Assembly: GCF_042653205.1 (NCBI RefSeq)
Contig: NZ_JBHSHY010000003.1
Coordinates: 176,734-240,733 of the forward strand
Direction: 5' to 3'
Source: Paenibacillus_Z sp042653205
GTDB lineage: Bacteria; Bacillota; Bacilli; Paenibacillales; Paenibacillaceae
DNA: 64,000 nucleotides
Shown here: positions 24,496 through 33,144 of the stretch, one piece after another
Numbering within the stretch: position 1 is the first letter of the stretch
Layout: every line of letters begins with the position of its first letter
Translations under genes and position numbers: made by a program
Notes under the pieces: generated by a model
Told to the model about the DNA's origin: nothing
The model's input: the letters and a program-made list of their open reading frames with translations, nothing else
The model's database searches: none

Positions 24496-26559
24496 TTAGT
24501 GCCCGCCGGACGTCGTACCCGTCGTGCCCTTGCCATCAGCCGTCCCGTTCGCGTCCGTCGTCTTCGGATGCGGCGTACCGTCGAGACCGACGTATTCGTC
24601 GTACGCGTCGAAAATTTTGCGTGCGATCGGCGCGGCGCCGTAGGCGCCGAAGCCGCCGTCCGGCACGACGACCGCCACGGCGAGGACGGGATCCTTGGCC
24701 GGGGCGAGCGCGATGAACACGGAGTTTTCGACCTTCTTCCGGTCGCCGACGTCCTGCTCGGACGTCCCCGTCTTCCGGAGGAAGTCGTACTTGAAGCCTT
24801 CGAAGCCCTGCACGGATACGCGGCTCATGCCGTCGTCGATTTCGTCCCAATAGGCTTTCGGGAACGTCACGGTGTTCAGCACCTTCGGCGTGAAGCCTTG
24901 CACGACTTTGCCGTCCTGGTCGACGATCTTGTCGACGAACTGCGGCTGCAGCCGCTTCCCGCGGTTGCCGAGCATGGCGGCGTACTGCGCGAGCTGCAGC
25001 GTCGTGTATTTAGCTTGCTGCCCGAACGACGCCCGGATCAGCGCGGACTGCGGACTCGCGTTTTCGGACTCGTGGTAGTAATCGATAACGCCTTTGCTTT
25101 CGCCCGGCAGGCCGCTCTGCGTGGTCACGCCGAGGCCGAACTGCTTCATGTAGCTGTCCCACACGTCCACGCCTTTAGCGCCTTTGTACTTCTGGTACAG
25201 CTTGTTGCCGATCTCGGACGCCATGAATGTATTGGACGAGTGCGCGATCGCGTCGGCGGGATCGATCGTGCCGTACGCGTGGCCCTGCGAATCGTGGATC
25301 GCGACCTGGTAGCCCGCTTTGCCGAAATAGAACACGCCCGTATCCTGATAGAGCGTGCGCGTCGTGATCAGGCCTTCGTTCAAGCCGAGCAGGACCGACA
25401 GCGGCTTCTGCGTCGAGCCGAGCGGCACCATCGACGACGGATGGCGGTTGCGTTCCTTCTCGTCTTCGTACGGCGGATAGGCCTGGCGGATCGTGCCGTT
25501 CGCCTGGAAATACTGGATAGCCTTCAGATCCTCCGTGCTGATGGAGCCGCCGGCCCAGACGTTCGGATCGTAGTCCGGCATGCTCGCCATCGCGGTGATT
25601 TTGCCGGTCTTCACTTCCATCGCGACCGCGTAGCCCGTCGTCGCGTCCGCGCCGTCCCGCCACGAGCCCGTCGTCGCGTGCTTCATGAAATCCAGATGGT
25701 CCATGATCGCCTGCTGCGTCAGCATTTGCACCCGTTTGTCGATCGTCAGGTACAGGTTGTCGCCCTTGACCGGCACGGTGACCGTCGGCGGGCCGACGAT
25801 CGTGTTCTGCGCGTTGACCGGATATGTCTTGATGCCGTTTTTGCCGCGCAGCTTGTCCTGGTACATGTACTCGAGCCCGTCGACGCCGACGTCCTCGTCA
25901 TCCAGGTACCGCTGCTGGCTGTCGTTATTTTCATCGATGTCCTTGTACTTGGTCATCGTCTCCCGCACGCCACGGTATTTCTTCAAATAACCGATCAGCT
26001 GGACCGCCACGTCGTCCTTGTCGTAGTTGCGGACGCTCTCTTCGACGACGTCGATGCCGGGATACGCCTCGCGGTTCTCGGCGAAGTAGGCGATCTCGGT
26101 CTCGGACAGTCCGAGCTTGATCCGGCGCGGCACCGAGTACGTGTTCTGGATATGGTCCATGTCCATCCGCTTCTTGATCTCGGCGAGCGAGATGGCTTGC
26201 TCCGGCTTCCCGTACTTCGTGAACACGTCGAGCAGGCGCTGGGCCAGCTTGTCGGCGTCCGCCTTCTTGAACTTCGACGGAATCGTGAAGTACAGCGACT
26301 GCGTCGACGTGGAGTAGGCGAGCGGCGTGCCCTGCGAATCCAAGATGTTGCCGCGGATCGGCGGGATCTGAACCTTCCGTGTGCTGTTCTTGTCGAACTG
26401 CGCCTGCAGCGTCGGACCGTCGACGAACTGCAGGATCGCGAGCCGCACGATCAAAATGCTGAATAATAGAAACGTCGCGCCGAAGAAAATGTTCAGGCGC
26501 AAGGTGAATGAGCTCCGGTTGCGGGCGGCATGTTCCTTGTGGTCGTCTTGCTGTTTCAT
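24496..26559 (-). CDS. Penicillin-binding protein 2 (class B transpeptidase)
   Basis: The 687-residue protein has a short cytoplasmic tail, one membrane anchor (about residues 24-45), an N-terminal pedestal domain (VQIPPIRGNILDSQGTPLAYS) and a C-terminal transpeptidase domain. The three active-site motifs are STQK (S382), SSN (near residue 443) and KTGTS (near 594). Such enzymes cross-link peptidoglycan during elongation or sporulation with SEDS partners. The C-terminal tail is Gly/Thr-rich. AGAGGAG precedes the ATG. No SEDS or mre gene is adjacent. Which PBP2 paralogue this is (PbpA, PbpH or SpoVD-like) cannot be settled; no PASTA domain was seen. Confidence 0.93.
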   Translation of the reverse strand: MKQQDDHKEHAARNRSSFTLRLNIFFGATFLLFSILIVRLAILQFVDGPTLQAQFDKNSTRKVQIPPIRGNILDSQGTPLAYSTSTQSLYFTIPSKFKKADADKLAQRLLDVFTKYGKPEQAISLAEIKKRMDMDHIQNTYSVPRRIKLGLSETEIAYFAENREAYPGIDVVEESVRNYDKDDVAVQLIGYLKKYRGVRETMTKYKDIDENNDSQQRYLDDEDVGVDGLEYMYQDKLRGKNGIKTYPVNAQNTIVGPPTVTVPVKGDNLYLTIDKRVQMLTQQAIMDHLDFMKHATTGSWRDGADATTGYAVAMEVKTGKITAMASMPDYDPNVWAGGSISTEDLKAIQYFQANGTIRQAYPPYEDEKERNRHPSSMVPLGSTQKPLSVLLGLNEGLITTRTLYQDTGVFYFGKAGYQVAIHDSQGHAYGTIDPADAIAHSSNTFMASEIGNKLYQKYKGAKGVDVWDSYMKQFGLGVTTQSGLPGESKGVIDYYHESENASPQSALIRASFGQQAKYTTLQLAQYAAMLGNRGKRLQPQFVDKIVDQDGKVVQGFTPKVLNTVTFPKAYWDEIDDGMSRVSVQGFEGFKYDFLRKTGTSEQDVGDRKKVENSVFIALAPAKDPVLAVAVVVPDGGFGAYGAAPIARKIFDAYDEYVGLDGTPHPKTTDANGTADGKGTTGTTSGGH

Positions 26560-26944
26560 CCGTGCACTCCTCTTACCCCAAAGTCTATCCGGTATGTATT
26601 CGCGATTCTCCGCGCGATTTCCTGTCGTTTAAGGAAACGGAAACAAAATCGCCACAACTTCGCCGGATGCCCAATGATCAACTCTTTTTACCCGCGGATG
26701 GCGGCGTTGAAACGGGAAGGCGGAAATAATGTATTTCGGCCGGGTTCCGGCGGCTTCTTGCACGGTCAAACGTCCCGTTCGCCCCGTGAAGGTGATCCGG
26801 TCACCTTCTTACATCGCAAGACGTGCCGTCCACCCTCTTGAAGGTGTCCCAGTAACCTTCTTGTATCGCAAGACGTGTCGTCCGCCAAACGAGAGCTCGA
26901 GTCGACTCGACTCGGCTCCGCTCGTCCCCAGTCCACGCGGAATG
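26560..26944. other. Intergenic stretch with two 52-bp repeats
   Basis: No gene is supported. Two diverged direct copies with a 52-bp period are present; each contains an inverted repeat: GAAGGTGA/TCACCTTC (26788-26808) and GAAGGTG/AACCTTC (26840-26860), followed in both by ATCGCAAGACGTG and CGTCC. The remainder should hold the promoter of penicillin-binding protein 2 (minus strand), but no convincing hexamer pair was found. Confidence 0.6.
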
Positions 26945-27004
26945 CAAAAAACGCTCTGCGGACGGCAGTCCCCGCAAATCGCGGGGACCACCGTCCGCAG
27001 AGCG
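26945..27004 (-). terminator. Intrinsic terminator of the MarR-site MFS gene
   Basis: A very long stem (CGCTCTGCGGACGG ... CCGTCCGCAGAGCG with inner GTCCCCGC/GCGGGGAC) is followed on the minus strand by GTTTTTTGC. Confidence 0.93.
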
Positions 27005-27022
27005 CCGAAAGTAAGCCGGCGG

Positions 27023-28291
27023 TCACGCCTGCGTCCGCAGCGCCGACGCCTGCTTCGCGATGCGCAGCGCCATGAGCGCGGCGATGAGGCAGATGAAGCC
27101 GGCGGTCACGAACGTCGTCGAGTACGTGCCGGTGATCTGGCGGACCAGCCCCGCGCCGTAAGCTGCAGTCGACGCGCCGACTTGGTGGGCGACGACGACC
27201 CAGCCGAACACCATGCCGGCCCGTTCCTTGCCGAACTCCTGCGCTGCGAGCCGGACGGTCGGCGGCACGGTGGCGATCCAGTCGAGGCCGTAGAACACCG
27301 AGAACACGACGAGCATCGCCGGCGTCGCGTCCAGCGCGAACGGCAGGAAGATCAGCGACAGCCCGCGCAGGCCGTAGTACCAGAACAGCAGCTTGCGGGA
27401 GTCGAACCGGTCCGTGAACCAGCCCGAAAGCGTCGTGCCGACGAGATCGAACACGCCCATGAACGCGAGCAGCCCCGCCGCCGTCACTTCCTCAATGCCG
27501 TGGTCGCCGCAGGCGGCGATCAGATGCGTGCCGATGAGGCCGTTCGTCGAGAAACCGCAGAAGAAGAACGTGCCGGCAAGCAGCCAGAACGTCTTGTTCT
27601 TCACCGCGTCGCGCAGCGTCAGGAGCGGCGTCAGAAAGATGCTGCCCCGGAACGGCTCGGGCTCGACGACCTCGTCCGTGCCGTAAGGGGCGGCCCCGAC
27701 GTCGTACGGATGATTGCGCATGAACAGCGCGACGACGGCGAGCAGCAGGAGAATGACGCCGACAGCCGTGAACATCGCGTACCGCCAGCCTTCGTGCACC
27801 GTCACGCGAGCGAGCAGCGGCAGAAACAGCAGCTGGCCCGTCGCCGCGCTCGCAGTCAGGATGCCGACGACCAGCCCCCGGCGCTGGACGAACCAGCGGT
27901 TCGCCACGGTGACGCCGAGCACGTTCGCCATCATCCCAGTCGCGAGCCCGGAGACGACGCCCCACAGCAGTTCGTACTGCCACAGCTGCGTCATGAGCGG
28001 CGTAACCGACATGCTGGCGGCCAGCACCGCCAATGCGATAACCATGACGCGCCGAATGCCGAATTTGGCGAGCAGCGCCGCCGAGAACGGCCCGACGAGG
28101 CCGTAGAGGAAGATGCCGACCGAGATGACGCCGGATATCCCGCTGCGATCCCAGCCGAACTCCGTTTCGAACGGCACGATCAGAATGCTAGGCATCGACC
28201 GGATGCCCGCCGAGACGAGCAGCGCGGCGAATGCGACGAGCACGACAACCCAACCATAATGGAATGAGGATGATTTTGGGGGTGGATGCAA
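27023..28291 (-). CDS. MFS transporter (MarR-type operator upstream)
   Basis: The protein of about 422 residues has twelve predicted membrane segments and the look of monocarboxylate or oxalate/formate-type MFS carriers: FHYGWVVVLVAFAALLVSAGIRS near the N-terminus, TEFGWDRSGISGVISVGIFLYGLVGPFSAALLAKFGIRRVM, and DRFDSRKLLFWYYGLRGLSL in the middle. The TTG at 28291 is chosen because GGAG lies about nine bases upstream; a longer frame begins at 28336 without a ribosome site. Its promoter carries the same 12-bp palindrome at the +1 region as the marR gene at 46.3-46.8 kb, so that MarR probably represses it. Substrate unknown. Confidence 0.88.
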   Translation of the reverse strand: MHPPPKSSSFHYGWVVVLVAFAALLVSAGIRSMPSILIVPFETEFGWDRSGISGVISVGIFLYGLVGPFSAALLAKFGIRRVMVIALAVLAASMSVTPLMTQLWQYELLWGVVSGLATGMMANVLGVTVANRWFVQRRGLVVGILTASAATGQLLFLPLLARVTVHEGWRYAMFTAVGVILLLLAVVALFMRNHPYDVGAAPYGTDEVVEPEPFRGSIFLTPLLTLRDAVKNKTFWLLAGTFFFCGFSTNGLIGTHLIAACGDHGIEEVTAAGLLAFMGVFDLVGTTLSGWFTDRFDSRKLLFWYYGLRGLSLIFLPFALDATPAMLVVFSVFYGLDWIATVPPTVRLAAQEFGKERAGMVFGWVVVAHQVGASTAAYGAGLVRQITGTYSTTFVTAGFICLIAALMALRIAKQASALRTQA

Positions 28292-28318
28292 GACAGCACG
28301 CTCCGTTTCGAATATACT

Positions 28319-28389
28319 CGAGGCCGATGGCGCCAAAAGCCGGCGGCGAAGCTTCGGTCTTTCAGGCTGAAGAAGCCCATCGGCCTCGG
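28319..28389 (-). promoter_or_regulatory. Long inverted repeat in the 5' leader of the MFS gene
   Basis: CGAGGCCGATGG (28319-28330) and CCATCGGCCTCG (28378-28389) are perfect complements separated by 47 bases, placed between the promoter and the start of the MFS gene. On the plus strand the second arm is followed by a T run, so it could also stop plus-strand transcription; no plus gene precedes it. Confidence 0.5.
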
Positions 28390-28398
28390 TTTTTTATT

Positions 28399-28441
28399 TT
28401 GTATGTACAACAAATATATGTGCCGAGAGCGCGGTTGTCAA
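28399..28441 (-). promoter_or_regulatory. MFS promoter with MarR-type operator
   Basis: On the minus strand TTGACA (28436-28441), exactly 17 bp, and TATATT (28413-28418) form a strong sigma-A promoter. The palindrome TTGTAYRTACAA (28399-28410) begins two bases after the -10 box and would cover +1. The same element at 46813-46824 lies at the same place in the marR promoter. Confidence 0.8.
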
Positions 28442-28622
28442 TCCGTTTTGTGAATCGAATTTCCATTATATGATCCGTTCGCATGCCGGCGTCCGGTCGC
28501 GCCGCCTGCCGGCCGACATCCCCGGCCAACCGCCCGGGCGGAAACCGCCCGCCCAATACGGCGCAAAGACCCGCGCCGCATCCGGCCGGGTCCTCGGAGT
28601 CGCGCCGGGAACCCGGACGCGG

Positions 28623-29942
28623 CTACAGCTTGCCGGGATTCAGCAGGCTGAGCGGATCGTTGACGAGCTTTTGGCTGCGCATGCGGCCGATCGCGCCGCG
28701 GCCGCCGTCCTCGAGCATCCACGTGTGCGGATCGAAGATGGCGACGCCAATCGATCTGAAGAACGCGATGATCTCATAGAGCCGTTCCTCCGCCTTGAAA
28801 TAGACGACCGGCAGCGCCGTCGGCACGAGCGTGCCGCCGCTCAGCATCCATTCGAAATGGAGCAGCACCTCGTCGCCGTACGCCGCTTTGACGGCGCGAA
28901 TCTGCTCGAGGTACCGGTCCGGCGCGAAGCCGGCCTGCAGGTACGTCCAGGCGGGATCGGCCTTAATCGCCCACAGCGTCGTATGGTTCCACGTGAAGTC
29001 GGACACGCCGATCGTCTTGCGGTACTGCGCCGCCGGAATAACGTGGCCGAGCCGGCCGCCGAACGACTCGGCCAGCTTCGCCGCCATGCCGGCCGCGGGC
29101 TCGGCGATCTCGGTCAGCACCGCGGCCCGCGCGGGCTCCAGCGCCTTGGCGAGCGGTTTGAAGAACGACGGCAGCGGCCACTCCATCGGGCTGACGAGCC
29201 GTTTCGGCACCGATTCTTCGCGGGCCAGCGCTTCGCCGAAGCGCATCGACGCCTCGAAGCCGTCGAACTGGAACACGGCCTGCGCCCACTCCGTCCGCGG
29301 CGCCAGAGGGATCGTCACCTCCGTCATGATGCCGGTCGTGCCGTAGTTGTGAATATAGTCGAACAGCTCGCCGCCCTTGACGACGAGCCGCCGCGGCGTC
29401 TCTTCGAGCGTGTACACGACTGCCTCCAGCACATTGCCGTCCCATAGATTGCCCCACGTGACGGAGCCGATGCCGCCGGAGCCGCCGCTGACGAAGCCGC
29501 CGACGGTCGCCTTCACGTACGTGCTCGGATAGATGCGCAGTTCCTGGCCCTGCTCGCGGGCCGACTTATCCAGCGTGCCGAGCCGTACGCCGCTCTGCGC
29601 GCGGGCATAACCGTCTCCGATCTCGACGATGCGGTCGAGGCCGCTCAGGTCGAGGACGATGCCGCCCTCGAGCGGAATCGCCTGGCCGTAGTTGCCGGTC
29701 CCCGCGCCCCGCGCCGTCACGGGCACCCGCATCCGGTACGCGAGCGCCAGCGCGGCGGCGACGTCCTGCTCGGTCTTCGGCACGACGATCGCGTCGGCTT
29801 TCTTATCCTTCAACCGTAGGTCCAATACCGGCGAATACCAATAATAATCCTTCGACAGTTTCTCGACGGATTCGGCGTCCGTCAGCACGAGGCTCTCGCC
29901 GAGCGATTTCAGCATGTCCGCCTTCCACGCGGTCGTTTCCAT
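28623..29942 (-). CDS. FAD-binding oxidoreductase (GlcD/VAO type)
   Basis: The 439-residue protein is a flavoprotein of the vanillyl-alcohol oxidase/GlcD group. The N-terminal FAD domain shows VPKTEQDVAAALALAYRMRVPVTARGAGTGNYGQ and a second FAD-contact stretch GGFVSGGSGGIGSVTWGNLWDNV-like region near residue 165; the C-terminus DPLSLLNPGKL is typical. Such enzymes oxidise 2-hydroxy acids or related alcohols. It is the last gene of the putative catabolic operon and probably oxidises a carbon fragment left after the hydrolases. The ATG at 29942 is taken as start; the open frame reaches 30020 only through a 15-bp tandem repeat that would encode a His-rich repeat. Confidence 0.85.
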   Translation of the reverse strand: METTAWKADMLKSLGESLVLTDAESVEKLSKDYYWYSPVLDLRLKDKKADAIVVPKTEQDVAAALALAYRMRVPVTARGAGTGNYGQAIPLEGGIVLDLSGLDRIVEIGDGYARAQSGVRLGTLDKSAREQGQELRIYPSTYVKATVGGFVSGGSGGIGSVTWGNLWDGNVLEAVVYTLEETPRRLVVKGGELFDYIHNYGTTGIMTEVTIPLAPRTEWAQAVFQFDGFEASMRFGEALAREESVPKRLVSPMEWPLPSFFKPLAKALEPARAAVLTEIAEPAAGMAAKLAESFGGRLGHVIPAAQYRKTIGVSDFTWNHTTLWAIKADPAWTYLQAGFAPDRYLEQIRAVKAAYGDEVLLHFEWMLSGGTLVPTALPVVYFKAEERLYEIIAFFRSIGVAIFDPHTWMLEDGGRGAIGRMRSQKLVNDPLSLLNPGKL

Positions 29943-29963
29943 CTGGCATCCCTGCCTTTCGAT

Positions 29964-30023
29964 TGTATGGTGCACGGCTGTATGGTGCACGGCTGTATGG
30001 TGCACGGCTGTATGGTGCACAGC
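29964..30023. repeat. 15-bp tandem repeat, four copies
   Basis: TGTATGGTGCACGGC is repeated four times without gap (last copy ends ACAGC). Each unit holds the palindrome GTGCAC. It lies in the 120-base gap between the FAH-family gene and the FAD oxidase gene, inside the presumed operon transcript. Confidence 0.95.
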
Positions 30024-30062
30024 GCCAGCACGGGCCTAGGGCTCCGCGCCGGGCCGCGGCGG

Positions 30063-30926
30063 CTATTCCGCGGCGACGGGATTCCGCAGCGGCGCGAAGC
30101 CGCCGAGCCGGCATTCAACGACGTCGCCCGCCCGCAGCGGGACCGAGCCCGGCGTGCCCGTCATGATGACGTCCCCCGGCTGCAGCGTCATCATCGCCGA
30201 GAGATACGCGACGATGCGCGGAATCGAATAGATCATCCGGCTGACTTCCGTCCGATACGCCGCCTCGCCGTTCAATACCGTCTCCACGGTCCATGCCTCC
30301 GGCGCCGGGCATTCGTCCGCGGTGACGAGCTCGGGGCCGAAGCTGAAGAACGTATCGTAGCATTTGGACCGGCCCAAAAACCGCGGATTGCGCGCGTGAA
30401 CGTCCTGCGCCGTCATGTCGAGCGCCGGCGTGAAGCCGGCGATCACGCGCATCGCGTCGGCTTCGGCGACGTATTTGCACGTCCGGCCGATGACGATGCC
30501 GATCTCCGCTTCCGCCGTGATCCGCTCCGGTCCCCGCGGCAGCACGATCGCGTCGCCGTGGCCGATGAGGCTCGTCGCCGGCTTCATGAAGCAGATCGGC
30601 TCGCCGTCCGGCGGAGTCACCGCCATCGCCTCGGCCTTCTCCGCGTAATTGGCGCCGATGCCCCATATTTTCGGCGGCGTTCGCAGCGGCGGCGCGACCT
30701 TGGCGATCGCGTACGGAGTCGCCTCGAGCGCGCCGACCTGCGCCGCGCCGCCCTCGCGGTACCACGCGTTCAGCGGCGCGACCTCCTCCTTGGCCAGCAG
30801 GCCGGCGACCGTACTGCTCCAGGCGCTGCCGGACGCGGCGTTCAGCGTCTCCAGCAGCACGTAGCCGCCGTCCGCCGCGATCGCCGCCCGTTCGGCGCTG
30901 CCGACGTTCACCGATGCCAGTTTCAT
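30063..30926 (-). CDS. Fumarylacetoacetate hydrolase (FAH) family protein
   Basis: The 287-residue protein has the FAH fold. Metal ligands are visible as E139 and E141 in ITAEAEIGIVIG and D170 in FTPALDMTAQDVHARN; further signatures are WGIGANYAEKAEA and the C-terminal GDVIMTGTPGSVPL. Family members cleave or decarboxylate acylpyruvates and similar 2-oxo acids, using Mg or Mn. It lies 28 bases after the creatininase-family gene and before the FAD oxidase, consistent with lower-pathway carbon processing. AAAGGAG precedes the ATG. Confidence 0.93.
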   Translation of the reverse strand: MKLASVNVGSAERAAIAADGGYVLLETLNAASGSAWSSTVAGLLAKEEVAPLNAWYREGGAAQVGALEATPYAIAKVAPPLRTPPKIWGIGANYAEKAEAMAVTPPDGEPICFMKPATSLIGHGDAIVLPRGPERITAEAEIGIVIGRTCKYVAEADAMRVIAGFTPALDMTAQDVHARNPRFLGRSKCYDTFFSFGPELVTADECPAPEAWTVETVLNGEAAYRTEVSRMIYSIPRIVAYLSAMMTLQPGDVIMTGTPGSVPLRAGDVVECRLGGFAPLRNPVAAE

Positions 30927-30954
30927 GCCGCTCGCTCCTTTCCCCTTGGACTGC

Positions 30955-31776
30955 TTAAGCTTCGATCCGCTTCCGCTCCAAATCCGCCAGCTTGAATGTG
31001 CACAGCTCCATTAGGGCCTTCGCCAGCGTGCCGGCGACCCGGTCGAGGATCAGCCGGCCCTTCTCCGCCGTCGCGATCGTGGCGTCCCCGGCAATGCCGC
31101 TGGCCGATATATCCGCCATCCGCCAGGCGAAGCGGATCTTGCCCTCCAGCGTCAAAAATTCAAAGCCCGCCATCTCCGGCACTTCCTTGACCGCGAATTC
31201 ATCCAGCACCCAATCCGGCTTTATCGCCTTCACGAGCGACGTCTCGTAGTCGCCGCCGTGGATGCCGTACTCCAGCTCTTCCTCCGCGATCAGCCCCTCC
31301 GCTCCGCCGAGGCTGCCCGGACTCAGATAGAACACCGTCAGGCCGCAGCGAATGCGAATCTCCCGCGCGGCCATGTTGAGCAGGTCGACGTTGCCGCCGT
31401 GCGTGTTGAACAGCAGCAGCCGCTCGAAGCCGCTCAGCTTCAAGCTCTCGGCGATATCGAGCACGATGCCCTGCAGCGTCGCCGCCGACAGCGATATCGT
31501 GCCCGGCAGGCCGAGATGCTCGTTGCTCTTGCCGTACGGCACCGGCGGCAGCAGCCATACCGGCGCGTCCGCGTCAAGCCGCTCGAGCGCGGCGGTCAGC
31601 GTCGCTTCCCCGATCAGCGTGTCCGTCAGCACCGGCAAATGCGCCCCGTGCTGCTCCACCGCCCCGATCGGCAGAATGACGAGCGCGTCCTCCTTCGGCA
31701 GCTCCTTCACCTGCTTGCTGGTCAGCCGCGGCAGGAAGCGCCGCTCCCAGGCGATGCCCTCATAGCGTGCAAACAT
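30955..31776 (-). CDS. Creatininase family hydrolase
   Basis: The 273-residue protein shows the family metal-binding motifs: GAVEQHGAHLPVLTDT with E41, H43 and D52, and LFNTHGGN with H126, plus a later Glu in HGGDYETSL. Members are Zn/Mn amidohydrolases acting on C-N bonds: creatinine, formylaminopyrimidines in riboflavin/F420 synthesis (ArfB), or mycofactocin peptide. In this operon it probably opens a ring amide or removes a formyl group. GGGGAG precedes the ATG. Confidence 0.93.
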   Translation of the reverse strand: MFARYEGIAWERRFLPRLTSKQVKELPKEDALVILPIGAVEQHGAHLPVLTDTLIGEATLTAALERLDADAPVWLLPPVPYGKSNEHLGLPGTISLSAATLQGIVLDIAESLKLSGFERLLLFNTHGGNVDLLNMAAREIRIRCGLTVFYLSPGSLGGAEGLIAEEELEYGIHGGDYETSLVKAIKPDWVLDEFAVKEVPEMAGFEFLTLEGKIRFAWRMADISASGIAGDATIATAEKGRLILDRVAGTLAKALMELCTFKLADLERKRIEA

Positions 31777-31871
31777 AGTTGCTCCCCCTTATCCGTTCCG
31801 TTGTATGCGCCCTTCGCCAGCAGCGCCTGGCATGCCCGCAGCGCCCGCAGTCGGCACGCCGGCCGTGCCGT

Positions 31872-33101
31872 TCAGGCCGGCCGCGGCCGGGAAGGCCGCG
31901 CGAGGCTGCGTTTGGGACGCGTCCGCACGAGCCGATCGACCCAGCGCAGCAGCGGCAGATCCATCCCGGCGCCGGCGATGAACGACACGGCGACGGGTAC
32001 GCCGCCGACCTCGCCGGCCGGCACCGTCACCTGCGGGAAGCCGCTCAGCCCCGCGATGCAGGACAGCTGCATCGTCCGGATCCGGAGCTGCTCCAGCGCG
32101 TCGCCCGACGTCCCGATGCGCGGCGCGACGCTCGGCAGCGTCGGCACGACGAGCAGCCGGCCGCGCCCCAGCAGCGCCTCCATGGCGGCCCGGATGCGCA
32201 GCCGGTCCTCCGCGCGGCGCTCATAATCGCCTTGCTTCAGCGTGGCGGACCAGGCGAAGCGCTCCGCGATGCCCGGTCCGAAGCGCGGCCGCTCCCGCCC
32301 GATCCAGCCGCCGTGCTCGCGCCAGATCTCGTACCCTTGGATCGTCCGGAACGTATCGAACCAGACCGGCAGTCCTTCCGGCGCCGCCGTCACCCATTCG
32401 CCCCGGTCCACGCCCGCCCCGGCGGCCGCCAGCCAAGCCAGCAGCTGCCGCCGGCAGGCGTCCTCGGCCAGGCTCCACGCGTCCGCGGCGAACAGCAGCC
32501 CGTCGCCGAAGCCGGGCTCCTCGCCTTCGGCAGCGGTCCCGCCGCCCAGCAGGGCGAGCCCGACGTCGAGCAGCGTCCGGCTGCCGGAGGCCATCCAGCC
32601 GACCGTGTCGAAGCTCGCGGAGAGCGGGATGACGCCGCCCATCGGCACGGCGCCGTGCGACGGCCGGATGCCGAACACGCCGCAGTACGCCGAAGGGATC
32701 CGGACGGAGCCGCCCGTGTCCGTGCCGACCGCGAAATCGGCCGTCCCCGAAGCCGCCGCGACCGCTGAGCCGCTCGACGAGCCGCCGGGAATGCGGTCGA
32801 CCGCGCGCGGATTGACCGGCGTGCCGAAGTGGTGATTTTCCCCGTTCAAGCTGAACATCAGCTCGTCGGTATGCGTAATGCCCCGCAAGCGGGCGCCCTG
32901 TCCGAGCAGCAGGTCGATGACGGGGGCGTTCGCGGCGGACGGGCCGTGCGTGCGGTGCCAGTCGGGATTGCCGGCCGTGTTCGTCCAGCCCGCGAGCCCG
33001 AACACGTCCTTCACCGCGAATGTCCGCCCCTGCAGTACCCCCGTGCCGGAAGGTCCGGCCGCGAAATCTTCGTTCACGTAAGCGTGCCAATGATCGACCA
33101 T
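31872..33101 (-). CDS. Amidase (amidase signature family, AtzE/GatA-like)
   Basis: The 409-residue enzyme has the full Ser-cisSer-Lys triad: K31 in FAVKD, the cis-Ser in GGSSSGSA (about S109) and nucleophile S132 in GTDTGGSVRIPSAYCG. It hydrolyses a carboxamide. The size and the early catalytic Lys fit the AtzE/short-amidase group rather than GatA of tRNA amidation. The ATG at 33101 is chosen over the one at 33116 because GGAGG overlaps the upstream codon and sits seven bases before the inner ATG. It lies in the middle of the catabolic operon. Confidence 0.94.
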   Translation of the reverse strand: MVDHWHAYVNEDFAAGPSGTGVLQGRTFAVKDVFGLAGWTNTAGNPDWHRTHGPSAANAPVIDLLLGQGARLRGITHTDELMFSLNGENHHFGTPVNPRAVDRIPGGSSSGSAVAAASGTADFAVGTDTGGSVRIPSAYCGVFGIRPSHGAVPMGGVIPLSASFDTVGWMASGSRTLLDVGLALLGGGTAAEGEEPGFGDGLLFAADAWSLAEDACRRQLLAWLAAAGAGVDRGEWVTAAPEGLPVWFDTFRTIQGYEIWREHGGWIGRERPRFGPGIAERFAWSATLKQGDYERRAEDRLRIRAAMEALLGRGRLLVVPTLPSVAPRIGTSGDALEQLRIRTMQLSCIAGLSGFPQVTVPAGEVGGVPVAVSFIAGAGMDLPLLRWVDRLVRTRPKRSLARPSRPRPA

Positions 33102-33144
33102 GTCCGATTCCTCCATCCGTTCGTCGATGCCCCGGGCAAGCGGG

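Noticed and set aside
26729..28267. Plus-strand frame of 512 codons opposite the MFS gene
   Set aside because: Arg/His-rich antisense frame; the minus strand has twelve membrane segments of an MFS protein.
28292..28400. Riboswitch in the MFS leader
   Set aside because: Only a single long inverted repeat is seen; no known riboswitch core motif was recognised.
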